Source: Candidatus Cloacimonadota bacterium (GTDB taxonomy: Bacteria > Cloacimonadota > Cloacimonadia > Cloacimonadales > TCS61). Taken from it: a stretch of 8,203 nucleotides of DNA. The DNA lies in the NCBI GenBank assembly GCA_021108055.1, contig JAIORR010000216.1, positions 1 to 8,203 on the forward strand, written 5' to 3'. A model generated the notes under the pieces. That model did no database searches, was not told the origin of the DNA, and saw only the letters and a list, made by a program, of their open reading frames with translations. The position numbers and the translations under genes are program-made. This document shows positions 1 through 7,800 of this stretch, one piece after another; within the stretch, counting starts at the first letter, position 1; the number at the start of each line of letters is the position of its first letter.

Positions 1-249
1 CCTTTCAATCCGCAGACATCAATCAGCTTTCATCTTTCAGATAACGGTGATGTAAACCTCTCTGTTTATAACATCAAAGGACAAAAAATTAAAACAATTG
101 TAAATAAACAATTGGAACAAGGTTTGCATCAAATTATCTGGGATGGTAAAAATGATAATAATCAATATGTTGCTTCAGGAGTTTACTTCTACGAATTGAA
201 AGTGAATAATAAAAATATCGCAATTAAGAAGTGTTTATTATTGAAATAA
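1..249 (+). CDS. C-terminal end of an exported protein with type IX-style sorting domain (5' truncated)
   Basis: Frame 1 is open from the window edge to the TAA at 247-249 and gives the last 82 residues of a larger protein. The visible part begins inside the PNPFNP motif (PFNPQTSISF) and continues through SVYNIKGQKIK, IIWDGKNDNN and ASGVYFYELKV to the end KKCLLLK. This is a complete FlgD-like Ig fold of the kind used as C-terminal sorting domain by type IX secretion systems. The protein would be exported and either anchored at the surface or released. The catalytic or binding part lies outside the window, so its role is unknown. It lacks the loop insertions seen in the next two genes and so serves as a local reference for the uninterrupted domain. 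The next gene starts 27 nt downstream, which suggests co-transcription. The sorting-domain assignment is firm; the protein's function is not known. Confidence 0.88.
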   Translation, partial: PFNPQTSISFHLSDNGDVNLSVYNIKGQKIKTIVNKQLEQGLHQIIWDGKNDNNQYVASGVYFYELKVNNKNIAIKKCLLLK

Positions 250-276
250 ATAATATATTTTTAGAAAGGGGGAATC

Positions 277-1554
277 ATGAAAAAAATGATAATTTTATTT
301 TTGATAATTTATCTTTCTTCTTTTTCATTTGCTTATATGTGGGAGAATGTCGGTCCTTCAGACTTACAAGTTAACAACTTTAATACTGTTTTTTATAACA
401 TTCTGGTTGAAATCCTGTGTAGTTCTGATGGAATTTTAATTAATGAAGAGGGTAACTGGGTTGAATACCCATATTCCGGTTTACCTGCGTGGAAAGCAAT
501 TGGTCTCGATCCGAATAATATCTTAGTATTACTTGGAGATGGAAGCTGGTCGGATGGGATTTACAAATTCAATTTGTCCACTCACCAGTTTGATATTACC
601 GAATGGATTCCGTTCCCAAATTTTATGCTGTATTGTACAACCAACAACACATATTATGCTGGTGGTCTATATGGCATGTGGGAATCTACCGACGGCATGA
701 ACTGGTCGGAAATTGTATATTTCAGCCTGAAAGATTGTGTTGCTATGGCATACTTTGAAAATCATTTTGTTGTTTCTGCAGATAACGAAATATATTATTC
801 ACATGATAGTGGAGCAACATGGAATCTTGTACAGCCAGGTTCACCACTTATAAGTGATTTAGCCTTTCATGCAAATGGAACTCTATATGGGATTTTTCCA
901 GGTCCTTCTAATTCTTCAGGATTATGGAGTTCTAATGATTTTGGAGAAAGCTGGAATGTTGAATTCTATTCAAATTTCATGAGTTCTGTTGAATTAGATG
1001 CTGAAAACAATATCTTTGTCGGTTGGGAATTACCTGGAACTGATGGTTTTGCGAGTTGGGACCCCATAAACCTAGAATTTGAATTTTTCAATGACGGACT
1101 GCCAAATTTCAACATCAACAAGATAACTTATAATCCATATATTGAGAGTCTTAATATAGTCTGCTGTACAGATAGTGGAGCATATATGCTGACAGATTAT
1201 GTGGGAGTGGGGATTGAAGATAAAGAGGTTGTGGTTTCCAATTATAAACTAGGAAATTATCCTAACCCTTTCAATCCGACAGGAGCCGATCACAGTCCTG
1301 GAACAACAATATGTTTCACCGCAGAGAAGGCAGAGGACGTAGAGAATGCAGAAATAACTATTTATAATATCAAAGGTCAAAAGGTTAAAACTTTACGAAT
1401 ATCGAACACCGAACACCGAACATCGAATTACGAATCAGTCACTTGGGACGGAACGGACGAAAATAACCATCCTATAAGCTCAGGTGTTTATCTTTATCAG
1501 TTAAAAGTCGATGGAAAGCAGATCGATACAAAAAGGTGTTTATTGTTAAAATAA
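277..1554 (+). CDS. Secreted Asp-box beta-propeller protein with type IX-style C-terminal sorting domain
   Basis: This is a complete 425-aa protein. The start is supported by AGAAAGGGGG at 263-272 and by a signal peptide directly behind it (KK, then a hydrophobic run ending FSFA, likely cut after Ala19). Residues about 20-320 form repeated beta-strand units with three Asp-box motifs: S137-T-D-G-M-N-W143, S175-H-D-S-G-A-T-W182 and S219-N-D-F-G-E-S-W226. These are typical of sialidase/BNR or YCF48-like propellers. Asp-boxes are structural, and no sialidase catalytic arginine triad is evident, so I infer a binding or structural surface protein rather than an enzyme. Residues about 323-425 are the sorting domain: Y328-PNPFNP, TIYNIKGQKVKTL, VTWDGTDENN, SSGVYLYQL, ending KRCLLLK. 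Three segments in this domain look inserted: residues 336-342, 349-360 and 374-387. The last two are encoded by tandem repeats. The next gene begins 36 nt downstream, so an operon is likely. Confidence 0.87.
   Translation: MKKMIILFLIIYLSSFSFAYMWENVGPSDLQVNNFNTVFYNILVEILCSSDGILINEEGNWVEYPYSGLPAWKAIGLDPNNILVLLGDGSWSDGIYKFNLSTHQFDITEWIPFPNFMLYCTTNNTYYAGGLYGMWESTDGMNWSEIVYFSLKDCVAMAYFENHFVVSADNEIYYSHDSGATWNLVQPGSPLISDLAFHANGTLYGIFPGPSNSSGLWSSNDFGESWNVEFYSNFMSSVELDAENNIFVGWELPGTDGFASWDPINLEFEFFNDGLPNFNINKITYNPYIESLNIVCCTDSGAYMLTDYVGVGIEDKEVVVSNYKLGNYPNPFNPTGADHSPGTTICFTAEKAEDVENAEITIYNIKGQKVKTLRISNTEHRTSNYESVTWDGTDENNHPISSGVYLYQLKVDGKQIDTKRCLLLK
1282..1302 (+). other. 21-nt in-frame insertion after PNPFNPT in the sorting domain
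   Basis: The usual wording PNPFNP-T-x-I-x-F is interrupted here: residues 336-342 (GADHSPG) sit between FNPT and TTICF. The corresponding stretches at positions 1-30 and 4339-4380 have no such extra residues. The segment overlaps a short inverted repeat, CAGGA at 1280-1284 and TCCTG at 1296-1300, with an 11-nt loop. That could be chance. Whether it is a true insertion depends on comparison with homologues. Confidence 0.4.
1321..1356 (+). repeat. Intragenic 9-nt tandem repeat, four copies
   Basis: Four consecutive 9-nt units follow GCAGAGNAN: GCAGAGAAG, GCAGAGGAC, GTAGAGAAT, GCAGAAATA. They are in frame and encode [A/V]-E-x four times (residues 349-360), just before the TIYNIKGQK strand of the sorting domain. 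Because the period is a multiple of three, copy-number change would lengthen or shorten a charged loop without breaking the frame. The copies are imperfect, so the array is not freshly expanded. Confidence 0.7.
1396..1437 (+). repeat. Intragenic 7-nt tandem repeat, six copies, in the sorting domain
   Basis: Six units of seven bases, each starting CGAA, run without interruption: CGAATAT, CGAACAC (twice), CGAACAT, CGAATTA and CGAATCA. The two central copies are identical. The 42 nt make exactly 14 codons (residues 374-387, RISNTEHRTSNYES). They lie in the loop between KVKTL and the VTWDGTDEN strand. The 9-mer AACACCGAA is found here twice (1405-1413 and 1412-1420) and twice more in the following gene. 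Each single-unit gain or loss would shift the reading frame of the last ~38 codons. Confidence 0.85.
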
Positions 1555-1590
1555 ATGAGTTCAGCGAAATAGTGTGTTTTTGGAGGAATT

Positions 1591-4500
1591 ATGAAATTGT
1601 ATAAATCTTTTGTTATCTTTTTATTTCTATTCTGTTCTGTTCATTTGTTTTCTACTGCCCGAGAAGAAATAATCGAGAATTTTGAAAGCGGCAGTGTAAA
1701 TCTGATCTCCTTCCCGGGCGAAGATCTCGAACCAGATGCATGGGAGTTGGATACTACCAATACGGCTTCACCCGAATCGCAATACTCACTTAAATTGTAT
1801 GGCAATACCTGGAAGATCGAAATGATCACTCCGGTAGTTGTGGATTCCGGTGATGTTTGGCAGGTTTCTGCTTTCATCGAAGATAAAGGCGAGATCCACG
1901 GTTTTGGTGTAATGGATGATGAAAATGTTATGATCTATTCTCTGGATGGAACAGAAGAACTGAATATCGAAGAATGGGTTACGGTTTACCAGGGTGCGTT
2001 TGATGAAGGACAATGGAATATCTTTCAATTGCCCATTGCTGAAGATTGGTTTGCATGGTTCGATTATCTTCCGGAAATTACAGGGATCATTTTCGTCAAT
2101 GACAACGATTCCGGAAGCGGCATTGTATATTTTGATGACATAATAAATATCACAGAAGATCTGCCGATTCCACCGGAAGTAGAAATAAGCTACAATATTG
2201 GACAAATTTATCGCAAGCAGAACGGAGACCGCAGTGTAGATGTTCAATTCTTTGGTGAAGTAACCGATCCGGATAGCGACGAACATCTTTTCTTCTGGAA
2301 TTTCGGAGATGATTCCACCAGCACAGTTCAAGATCCTTTTCATACATTCACGGTGGAAGATGACCATGAATATACGGTTTTCCTGGAAGTTGTGGATGAT
2401 ACAGATCTTTGGGGACAGGCTGTATGTCAGATCGAAGTGGATGAAGGTACTACTTCCTTTCCGCTGACCATGAATTTCGCTGGAGATATTATGCTGGCAC
2501 GCGGATATGAACAATATATCATTCCCAACCTCGGTGTTGAAGCTATTTTTGAACCGACTCTTTCGGTTCTGGGAAATGCAGCGGATATTACTGTGGCGAA
2601 CTTAGAATGTCCTCTAACCACGCATACAACCCACCATCCTACAAAAGGGGTCTATTTTAAGGGCAATCCGGAAAATGTTGCAGGGCTTGTTTTTGCCGGA
2701 ATAGATATTGTAACTCTTGCGAATAACCATATTATCGACTATATGCTGGAAGGAATGCAGGAAACTCAATCTGTACTTGAAGAAGCCGGTATTGTATTTT
2801 CCGGTGCAGGAGCAGATTCTTATGAAGCATACCTGCCTGTGTTTTATTCAAGATCGGGCATGAACATTGCCTTCCTGGCTTCCTGTGACAGAACAGGACA
2901 ATATAATAATTGTCAGCCATATCTGAATGCAGGTTATAACAAACCGGGCTTTGCTTATATGACGCCCTACTATGTTTTACAGCAGATTCAGGCTGTGGAA
3001 GATTATGCCGATCTGATAGTTGTTAATACGCACTGTGGAAGTGAATATTCCACAGCACCGGGTGCAAATTATGATTCAGCAAATATCTTTGCAGGCTGGG
3101 ATGAAAAGGATTTTGCCGAAGATGAGGATTACACACCGCGCATCGATATTCCCCATATGTGGGATATCGAGATCAGGCATCATTTTATTGATTCCGGAGC
3201 TGATATAGTTATTTGTCATCATCCGCACGTGATACAGGGACTTGAGATCTACAATGGAAAACTCATTGTTCATTCACTCGGAAATTTTGCTTTCGATCTG
3301 AATTATTTTGAAACATTCCCATCTATGATCCTTAATACAAAAATAAACCAGAATGGATTTTACGAGTATTCAATTACTCCTATATATATCGATGATTACA
3401 TTCCACAACAGGCAGAAGGAGAACTCGGCATTCACCTGCTGGACTACATAGCAATGAAATCAAAAGAGCAGAATACATACCTTTATGTAGATCGGGATGA
3501 AATATCGGCAACAGTTATAATTGATACCTTGACCATGTTAGTGAACAACGAGCAGTATCAGCAGCAATTGGATTTTGAGCAAATCGATGATCATTGGGTC
3601 TCGGAAATATTACATCTTCCGCGAATTGGAAATATTTCCTGCATAAATTCTATCTTCCCGCAAAATGAATATGAGTTCAGAACTGGAAGAGAGATCGTGT
3701 GGTTCGGTAATTTCGAGGATGAAGGCGCTTCCATGTGGAATGTAAACAGTGACGACGAATGGCTGGATGATACAGTTTTCTACGAAGGAGAATATTCATT
3801 GCGTCAACGAAGATACCCCGATTCCGGTGATAATATAATCACAAATCTGGAAAACAGGATAAGAAGATATTCCGATGGAAATTATTCCCTTCATGGTTAT
3901 ATTAAAACGCAAAATGGAGAGGGAGTTACGATTCAGGCAAGATATTATCAAAATCGGACAGGTGCTACTCTTCTGGAAATCGAAAATGTAGGATTGCCGG
4001 TATCGGGAGATATAGACTGGACTTATTTCCAAAAGGAATTAACACTTCCCGATAATACGAATTATTTCGATATATGTTCCAATAGCGATTGCCCTGCAAA
4101 CGGAGAAGCTTTTTCCTGGTTCGACAACGTTGGATTGATAGAATGGACAGAATGGGAATCTATAACAGGTTTCTCTGCAGAAATAACCAATCCGAATGAC
4201 TACTATTATCTTCAAATACGATCTACAGACGAAGTTGAAAGTGTTGCCATTGGTTTTGTTGAAACGAATTATGGGAATAATCCTGTTGAATATAATGATG
4301 ATGTTGTCATTCAGGCACCAAAAGCAAAACTCTATCAGAATTACCCTAATCCGTTTAATCCGTGCACAGCGATTAAATTTACCACCGAGAACACCGAAAA
4401 AAACACCGAATTAATTATCTATAATCTCAAAGGTCAGAAAGTGAAGATTTTGGATTGCATCAACCATGTTGACACAAAAGCGACAGAGTCGCTTTCCCAC

Positions 4501-4623
4501 TATTCAGTAATTTGGAACGGAACAGACGAGAACAATAAACCCGTAGCTTCCGGAATTTATTTCTATCAATTGAAAATAAATAACAAACCGGTAGCAGCAA
4601 AGAAATGTCTGCTGTTGAAATAG
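1591..4623 (+). CDS. Secreted multidomain protein: jelly-roll, PKD, CapA/PGA_cap metallophosphatase-like, jelly-roll, sorting domain
   Basis: This is a complete 1010-aa protein. The start is fixed by GGAGGAA at 1582-1588 and a signal peptide (hydrophobic residues 6-20, likely cut near Ser21-Ala23). Residues about 27-190 resemble a carbohydrate-binding jelly roll (NFESG..., YFDDI). Residues about 193-286 are a PKD domain (T-D-P-D-S-D at 225-230, W236-N-F-G-D-D). Residues about 291-570 match the CapA/PGA_cap family, a calcineurin-like phosphatase fold, with its motifs in order: G298-D-I-M-L-A-R-G, N337-L-E-C-P-L, L376-A-N-N-H, H481-C-G-S-E-Y, H543-H-P-H-V-I-Q-G and S562-L-G-N-F. Most likely metal ligands are kept, though the usual HWG reads HCG. 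Residues about 700-850 form a second jelly-roll-like module. The sorting domain starts at Y918-PNPFNP and ends KKCLLLK. Family members act on polyglutamate or capsule-type polymers, but the substrate here is unknown. The carbohydrate-binding-like modules suggest an extracellular polymer target (inference). Confidence 0.87.
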   Translation: MKLYKSFVIFLFLFCSVHLFSTAREEIIENFESGSVNLISFPGEDLEPDAWELDTTNTASPESQYSLKLYGNTWKIEMITPVVVDSGDVWQVSAFIEDKGEIHGFGVMDDENVMIYSLDGTEELNIEEWVTVYQGAFDEGQWNIFQLPIAEDWFAWFDYLPEITGIIFVNDNDSGSGIVYFDDIINITEDLPIPPEVEISYNIGQIYRKQNGDRSVDVQFFGEVTDPDSDEHLFFWNFGDDSTSTVQDPFHTFTVEDDHEYTVFLEVVDDTDLWGQAVCQIEVDEGTTSFPLTMNFAGDIMLARGYEQYIIPNLGVEAIFEPTLSVLGNAADITVANLECPLTTHTTHHPTKGVYFKGNPENVAGLVFAGIDIVTLANNHIIDYMLEGMQETQSVLEEAGIVFSGAGADSYEAYLPVFYSRSGMNIAFLASCDRTGQYNNCQPYLNAGYNKPGFAYMTPYYVLQQIQAVEDYADLIVVNTHCGSEYSTAPGANYDSANIFAGWDEKDFAEDEDYTPRIDIPHMWDIEIRHHFIDSGADIVICHHPHVIQGLEIYNGKLIVHSLGNFAFDLNYFETFPSMILNTKINQNGFYEYSITPIYIDDYIPQQAEGELGIHLLDYIAMKSKEQNTYLYVDRDEISATVIIDTLTMLVNNEQYQQQLDFEQIDDHWVSEILHLPRIGNISCINSIFPQNEYEFRTGREIVWFGNFEDEGASMWNVNSDDEWLDDTVFYEGEYSLRQRRYPDSGDNIITNLENRIRRYSDGNYSLHGYIKTQNGEGVTIQARYYQNRTGATLLEIENVGLPVSGDIDWTYFQKELTLPDNTNYFDICSNSDCPANGEAFSWFDNVGLIEWTEWESITGFSAEITNPNDYYYLQIRSTDEVESVAIGFVETNYGNNPVEYNDDVVIQAPKAKLYQNYPNPFNPCTAIKFTTENTEKNTELIIYNLKGQKVKILDCINHVDTKATESLSHYSVIWNGTDENNKPVASGIYFYQLKINNKPVAAKKCLLLK
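4384..4410 (+). repeat. Short intragenic AACACCGAA repeat in the sorting domain
   Basis: AACACCGAA occurs at 4390-4398 and again at 4402-4410, preceded by a variant ACCGAG at 4384-4389. It encodes TENTEKNTE (residues 932-940), directly before the LIIYNLKGQK strand. This is the same loop that holds the 9-nt repeat in the preceding gene. The identical 9-mer also makes up the 7-nt array at 1396-1437. The array is short, and its spacing is 12 nt rather than strictly periodic. Confidence 0.55.
4460..4495 (+). repeat. Pair of adjacent inverted repeats inside the sorting-domain coding sequence
   Basis: Two perfect hairpins lie 4 nt apart. The first is TCAAC-CAT-GTTGA at 4460-4472 (5-bp stem). The second is AAAGCGAC-AGA-GTCGCTTT at 4477-4495 (8-bp stem, 3-nt loop). 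Both are in frame and lie within residues about 956-969, in the loop between KVKIL and the VIWNGTDEN strand. At the same loop the preceding gene has its 7-nt repeat array, and the gene at the left edge has only a short connection. This looks like a small palindromic element inserted into a coding sequence, but whether it recurs in the genome cannot be seen from this window. Confidence 0.6.
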
Positions 4624-4847
4624 CTCTTCTTTACATAGAGAAATAATTTTTATCAGATTACATAATTTAATTTACTCAAAATGGCTGTAATTAGAAATAT
4701 GTTAGAAAAAAAAATTAAATTGATATTTTCAAAACAACTTTTTTAGAGTAAGTTCTTATTATTATTTTTATATATAATATAATTCTACATTTGGAATAAA
4801 AAATTCATTACAAAAAAACAAAAAAGTAAAAGAAGGGAGGATATTAA
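4624..4847 (+). other. 224-nt AT-rich intergenic spacer with A/T tracts, no gene seen
   Basis: This is the only substantial gap between genes. It holds a nine-A run at 4706-4714, a six-T run at 4739-4744, several further A runs at about 4798-4834, and the ribosome binding site AGAAGGGAGG at 4831-4840. No open frame of note, tRNA-like fold or G+C-rich terminator hairpin is visible. The long gap, compared with 27 and 36 nt upstream, suggests that the next gene has its own promoter. The A-rich leader before the start codon is probably unstructured and would favour translation initiation (inference). Confidence 0.6.
4773..4783 (+). promoter_or_regulatory. Candidate -10 region (two overlapping TATAAT)
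   Basis: TATAAT occurs at 4773-4778 and again at 4778-4783, about 65-75 nt before the start codon of the C25 gene. No good -35 box lies 16-18 nt upstream. TTGATA at 4720-4725 is too far away for these boxes. TACATTTG at 4786-4793 also fits the Bacteroidota-type TAnnTTTG -7 pattern, but its matching TTTG/TTG box is missing. In such AT-rich DNA both matches may be chance. Confidence 0.25.
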
Positions 4848-7800
4848 ATGAAATCCATCGTGATCACAGTTTTATTGGCTATGTTTTTAAATATTACATT
4901 AAATGCGGAGCAGTTGGAATTAACGGGTGATGAAAATAATTTGAAAATTACGGGAAGTTTTGAAATTAATGAAATTCATTCCGGATCAATTCAAGATGAA
5001 GATTATTTATTCCTTGAAATCGCTGAATGCAAAAACACGGGAAAGTATGGAGAAGCTGAATTACCTGTTTTTTCCAGGTTTGTTTCTTTACCTGCTTCAG
5101 GAAACTTTGTTGTTAGTGATCTGCAATATGATATCGAAGAGATCGATCTGGAAAAAAGAATCGTCTTTTTTGGGTGGCAGGATAGCGAAAGCATCGATAA
5201 CGATTTCTATCTCAGAGACCAATGGCTGCCGGAGGATATTGTTACAATATCCAATCCGAACATCATGCGTGGGAACAGGTTCGCTCAGATCACGATCGCA
5301 GCAGTTCAATATAATCCTTTCCAAAACAAAATAAGAAAAATAAAAAACGTAGATATCGAATTTGAAATTGATAATTCCATAAACGAGAACCCGTTAACAA
5401 GAACCAGACATTCAACATCTTTTGATAAAATTGCTGAAAAAAATATAATAAATTCAGAAAGGATAAGAGATACTCAGGGAGGACAATATCTTTTTATCTG
5501 TCCCGATAATATTACTTCAAATCTTGCTCCACTTCTCAGGTGGAAAGAAAAACTGGGATTTAAAACCAGATTAGCAACTACAACTGAAACCGGTTCAACA
5601 AACACTTCCATCAAGAATTACCTGCAAAATGCTTATGATAACTGGGAAAATCCACCTGAATATGTAGTTCTCGTGGGAGATGTTTCCGGCTCTATAGAAA
5701 TCCCTGCCTTTTTCGTGGAAGGATATTTGACACCCTGGGATGTTACCGACCACAATTATACATTACTGGAAGGTACGGATTATTTCCCCGATATTATGCT
5801 CGGAAGATTTTCTGTGCAAGATCAAACTCAATTAAATACGATAATAAACAAGATCATCAAATATGAAAGCGACCCATATATAGCAACGAACTGGATAAAG
5901 AGAGCTTTGATGATAACTTATGTTAGTGAGTATCGCTGGCAGTTCTATTCTCCCAGGGAAACTGTTCTGGGTATTCGTGAAAAACTTCTGGATTTCGAAT
6001 ATACAGAAGTAGATACTTTTATCTCGCCCTGGACAGGTGGTTCGGTGCTCAGTAAAATAAACACCGGTCATTCTTTTGTAAATTACCGTGGAGCAGGAGG
6101 TCCATTATATTGGTATGAGCCCTATTTTACTGTTTATGATATTAACAATTTGACTAATGGTTACATGCTTCCTATGGTAACCAGTATGACCTGTGGTGGT
6201 GGAGATTTTGCAACCTACAACAGCCCTTCATGTTTTGGTGAAACCTGGCTTCATGCCGGTTCGCCCACTCTTCCAAAAGGTGCAATAAGCTTTATCGGTC
6301 CCAGTGAACATGACACAAAGACACCTTTTAACAATTCTAACGATATGGGAATTTACCAGGGAATTACACAAGAAGGTCTTTTCCGCTGCGGAGAAATGCT
6401 GCTTCGCGGAAAAATGGAATTGTATAATAATTATCCATATTTACATGGATGGGGTGGGGCCTGGGATTCCGACCAGTTCTATTTCTATGTTTATAATTTA
6501 TTAGGAGACCCCGGATTGGCTGTATGGACAGATACTCCAAAAAATATTGCTATCTCCTTTAATCCGGAATTTGTTCAAGGTATGAATTTCATAGATGTTG
6601 AAGTTCTTACCAGTGAACCTGATAAATCTGGTTTCACGATTGCAATAACAAATTCTGACAGCCTGGTTGCAGTCGGTTATACTGAGGAAACAGGTCATTC
6701 GGTAATAATATCGGATCTGCAAGCCGGTTCATATTCCATCACAGCTTCAAAATATGGTTTTATTCCCATAACTGAAGATCTTACGGTGACAGAAGAAAAC
6801 ATTGTAAGCTTGTTTGACTATACTATCGATGATGCAATTGTTGGAGCAACTCTTGAAGTGGAATCCACATTTAAAAATCTGGGTGATATTGAAGCTACTG
6901 ATATTCAGATCGAACTTATCTCCGAAGATGAAGATATACAGGTTGTTTCAGGGAATGCTTCCATTTCTTCCCTGTCGGTTGGTCAAACATTTACATGTTG
7001 TCTCCAGATACAGATATCTGAAAATTGGAGAGATAGATTTATTACAGAAATTATCCTGAATGTAAGTTCAAATTTTGGTGAAGACTCTTTTCTTATTCCC
7101 CTGGAAATTATTTCTCCCGAACTATGTGTTTCCAACTTCATCGTGAATAACACGGAAGAATGCCTGATCCAGAATACAACTTCAGCAGTAGATATCCAAC
7201 TTCTTAACTGTGGAAGTTACGGGAGCAGCGATTTTTCTGTGATACTTTCTTCTTTGAATGAAAATGCCGAGATTGTAAACGGACAAAGTACATATCAGCC
7301 AATTGCAGCAGGTGAAAATGGAATAAATGAAGTTTCATTTGAAATATTAGCGGCTGATGTTATCTCCGGTGAACTTGCCAGATTCAAAATGCAGGTATTA
7401 AATCCTTCAAGAACGATCTATGAATTTGAATTCACTGTTCCCATCGGGATAATCGATGAATCATCTCCCACTTTCTCTGAATACGGTTATTTTGCCATTG
7501 AATCTGAAGACAGCGGCAATTTTACCGCACCGGAATATAACTGGATAGAGATCGATCCGTCTTACGGGGGTTCGGGTACATTGGTCCAGGGTGATCATAT
7601 AACTTCCGACGGTTATGTAGAAACAATAATCCTTCCTTTTGAATTCCAGTATTTTGGAGAATCATACGATAATATTTCTGTGTGCTCGAATGGTTGGCTG
7701 GCAATGGGTGAAACTAATCTTATATTCTTTCATAACAGGAATATCCCTTCCGGCACCGGTCCTCGTGCAATGATAGCTCCTTTCTGGGATTACCTAAATG

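Noticed and set aside
688..957. Sialidase assignment for the propeller protein based on three Asp-boxes
   Set aside because: Asp-boxes are structural and shared by many non-enzymatic propellers. No convincing arginine triad, Asp or Tyr/Glu catalytic set was seen.
1633..1638. Cys15 of the CapA-like protein as a lipoprotein attachment site
   Set aside because: The residues before it (LFLF) do not fit a lipobox, which needs a small residue before Cys, and the hydrophobic stretch continues past it.
1786..2514. Long minus-strand open frame of 242 codons opposite the N-terminal part of the CapA-like gene
   Set aside because: It overlaps a plus-strand gene with clear signal peptide, PKD and CapA motifs, shows no recognisable domain, and has no ribosome binding site worth noting. 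It is a shadow frame.
4720..4748. TTGATA with a weak -10 (TTAGAG) 17 nt downstream as promoter
   Set aside because: The -10 match is poor and such matches are expected by chance in this AT-rich spacer. The TATAAT pair further downstream is a better, though still weak, candidate.
4736..4754. AACTT...AAGTT inverted repeat followed by a T-rich stretch, as a terminator for the upstream genes
   Set aside because: The stem is only 5 bp, contains few G:C pairs and has a 9-nt loop; no clean U-run follows directly.
4960..5334. Plus-strand open frame of 124 codons inside the C25 gene
   Set aside because: It lies in another frame of the propeptide region, where the 4848 frame gives family motifs (ELP, GNRFA, YNP). 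Its own translation has no recognisable features.
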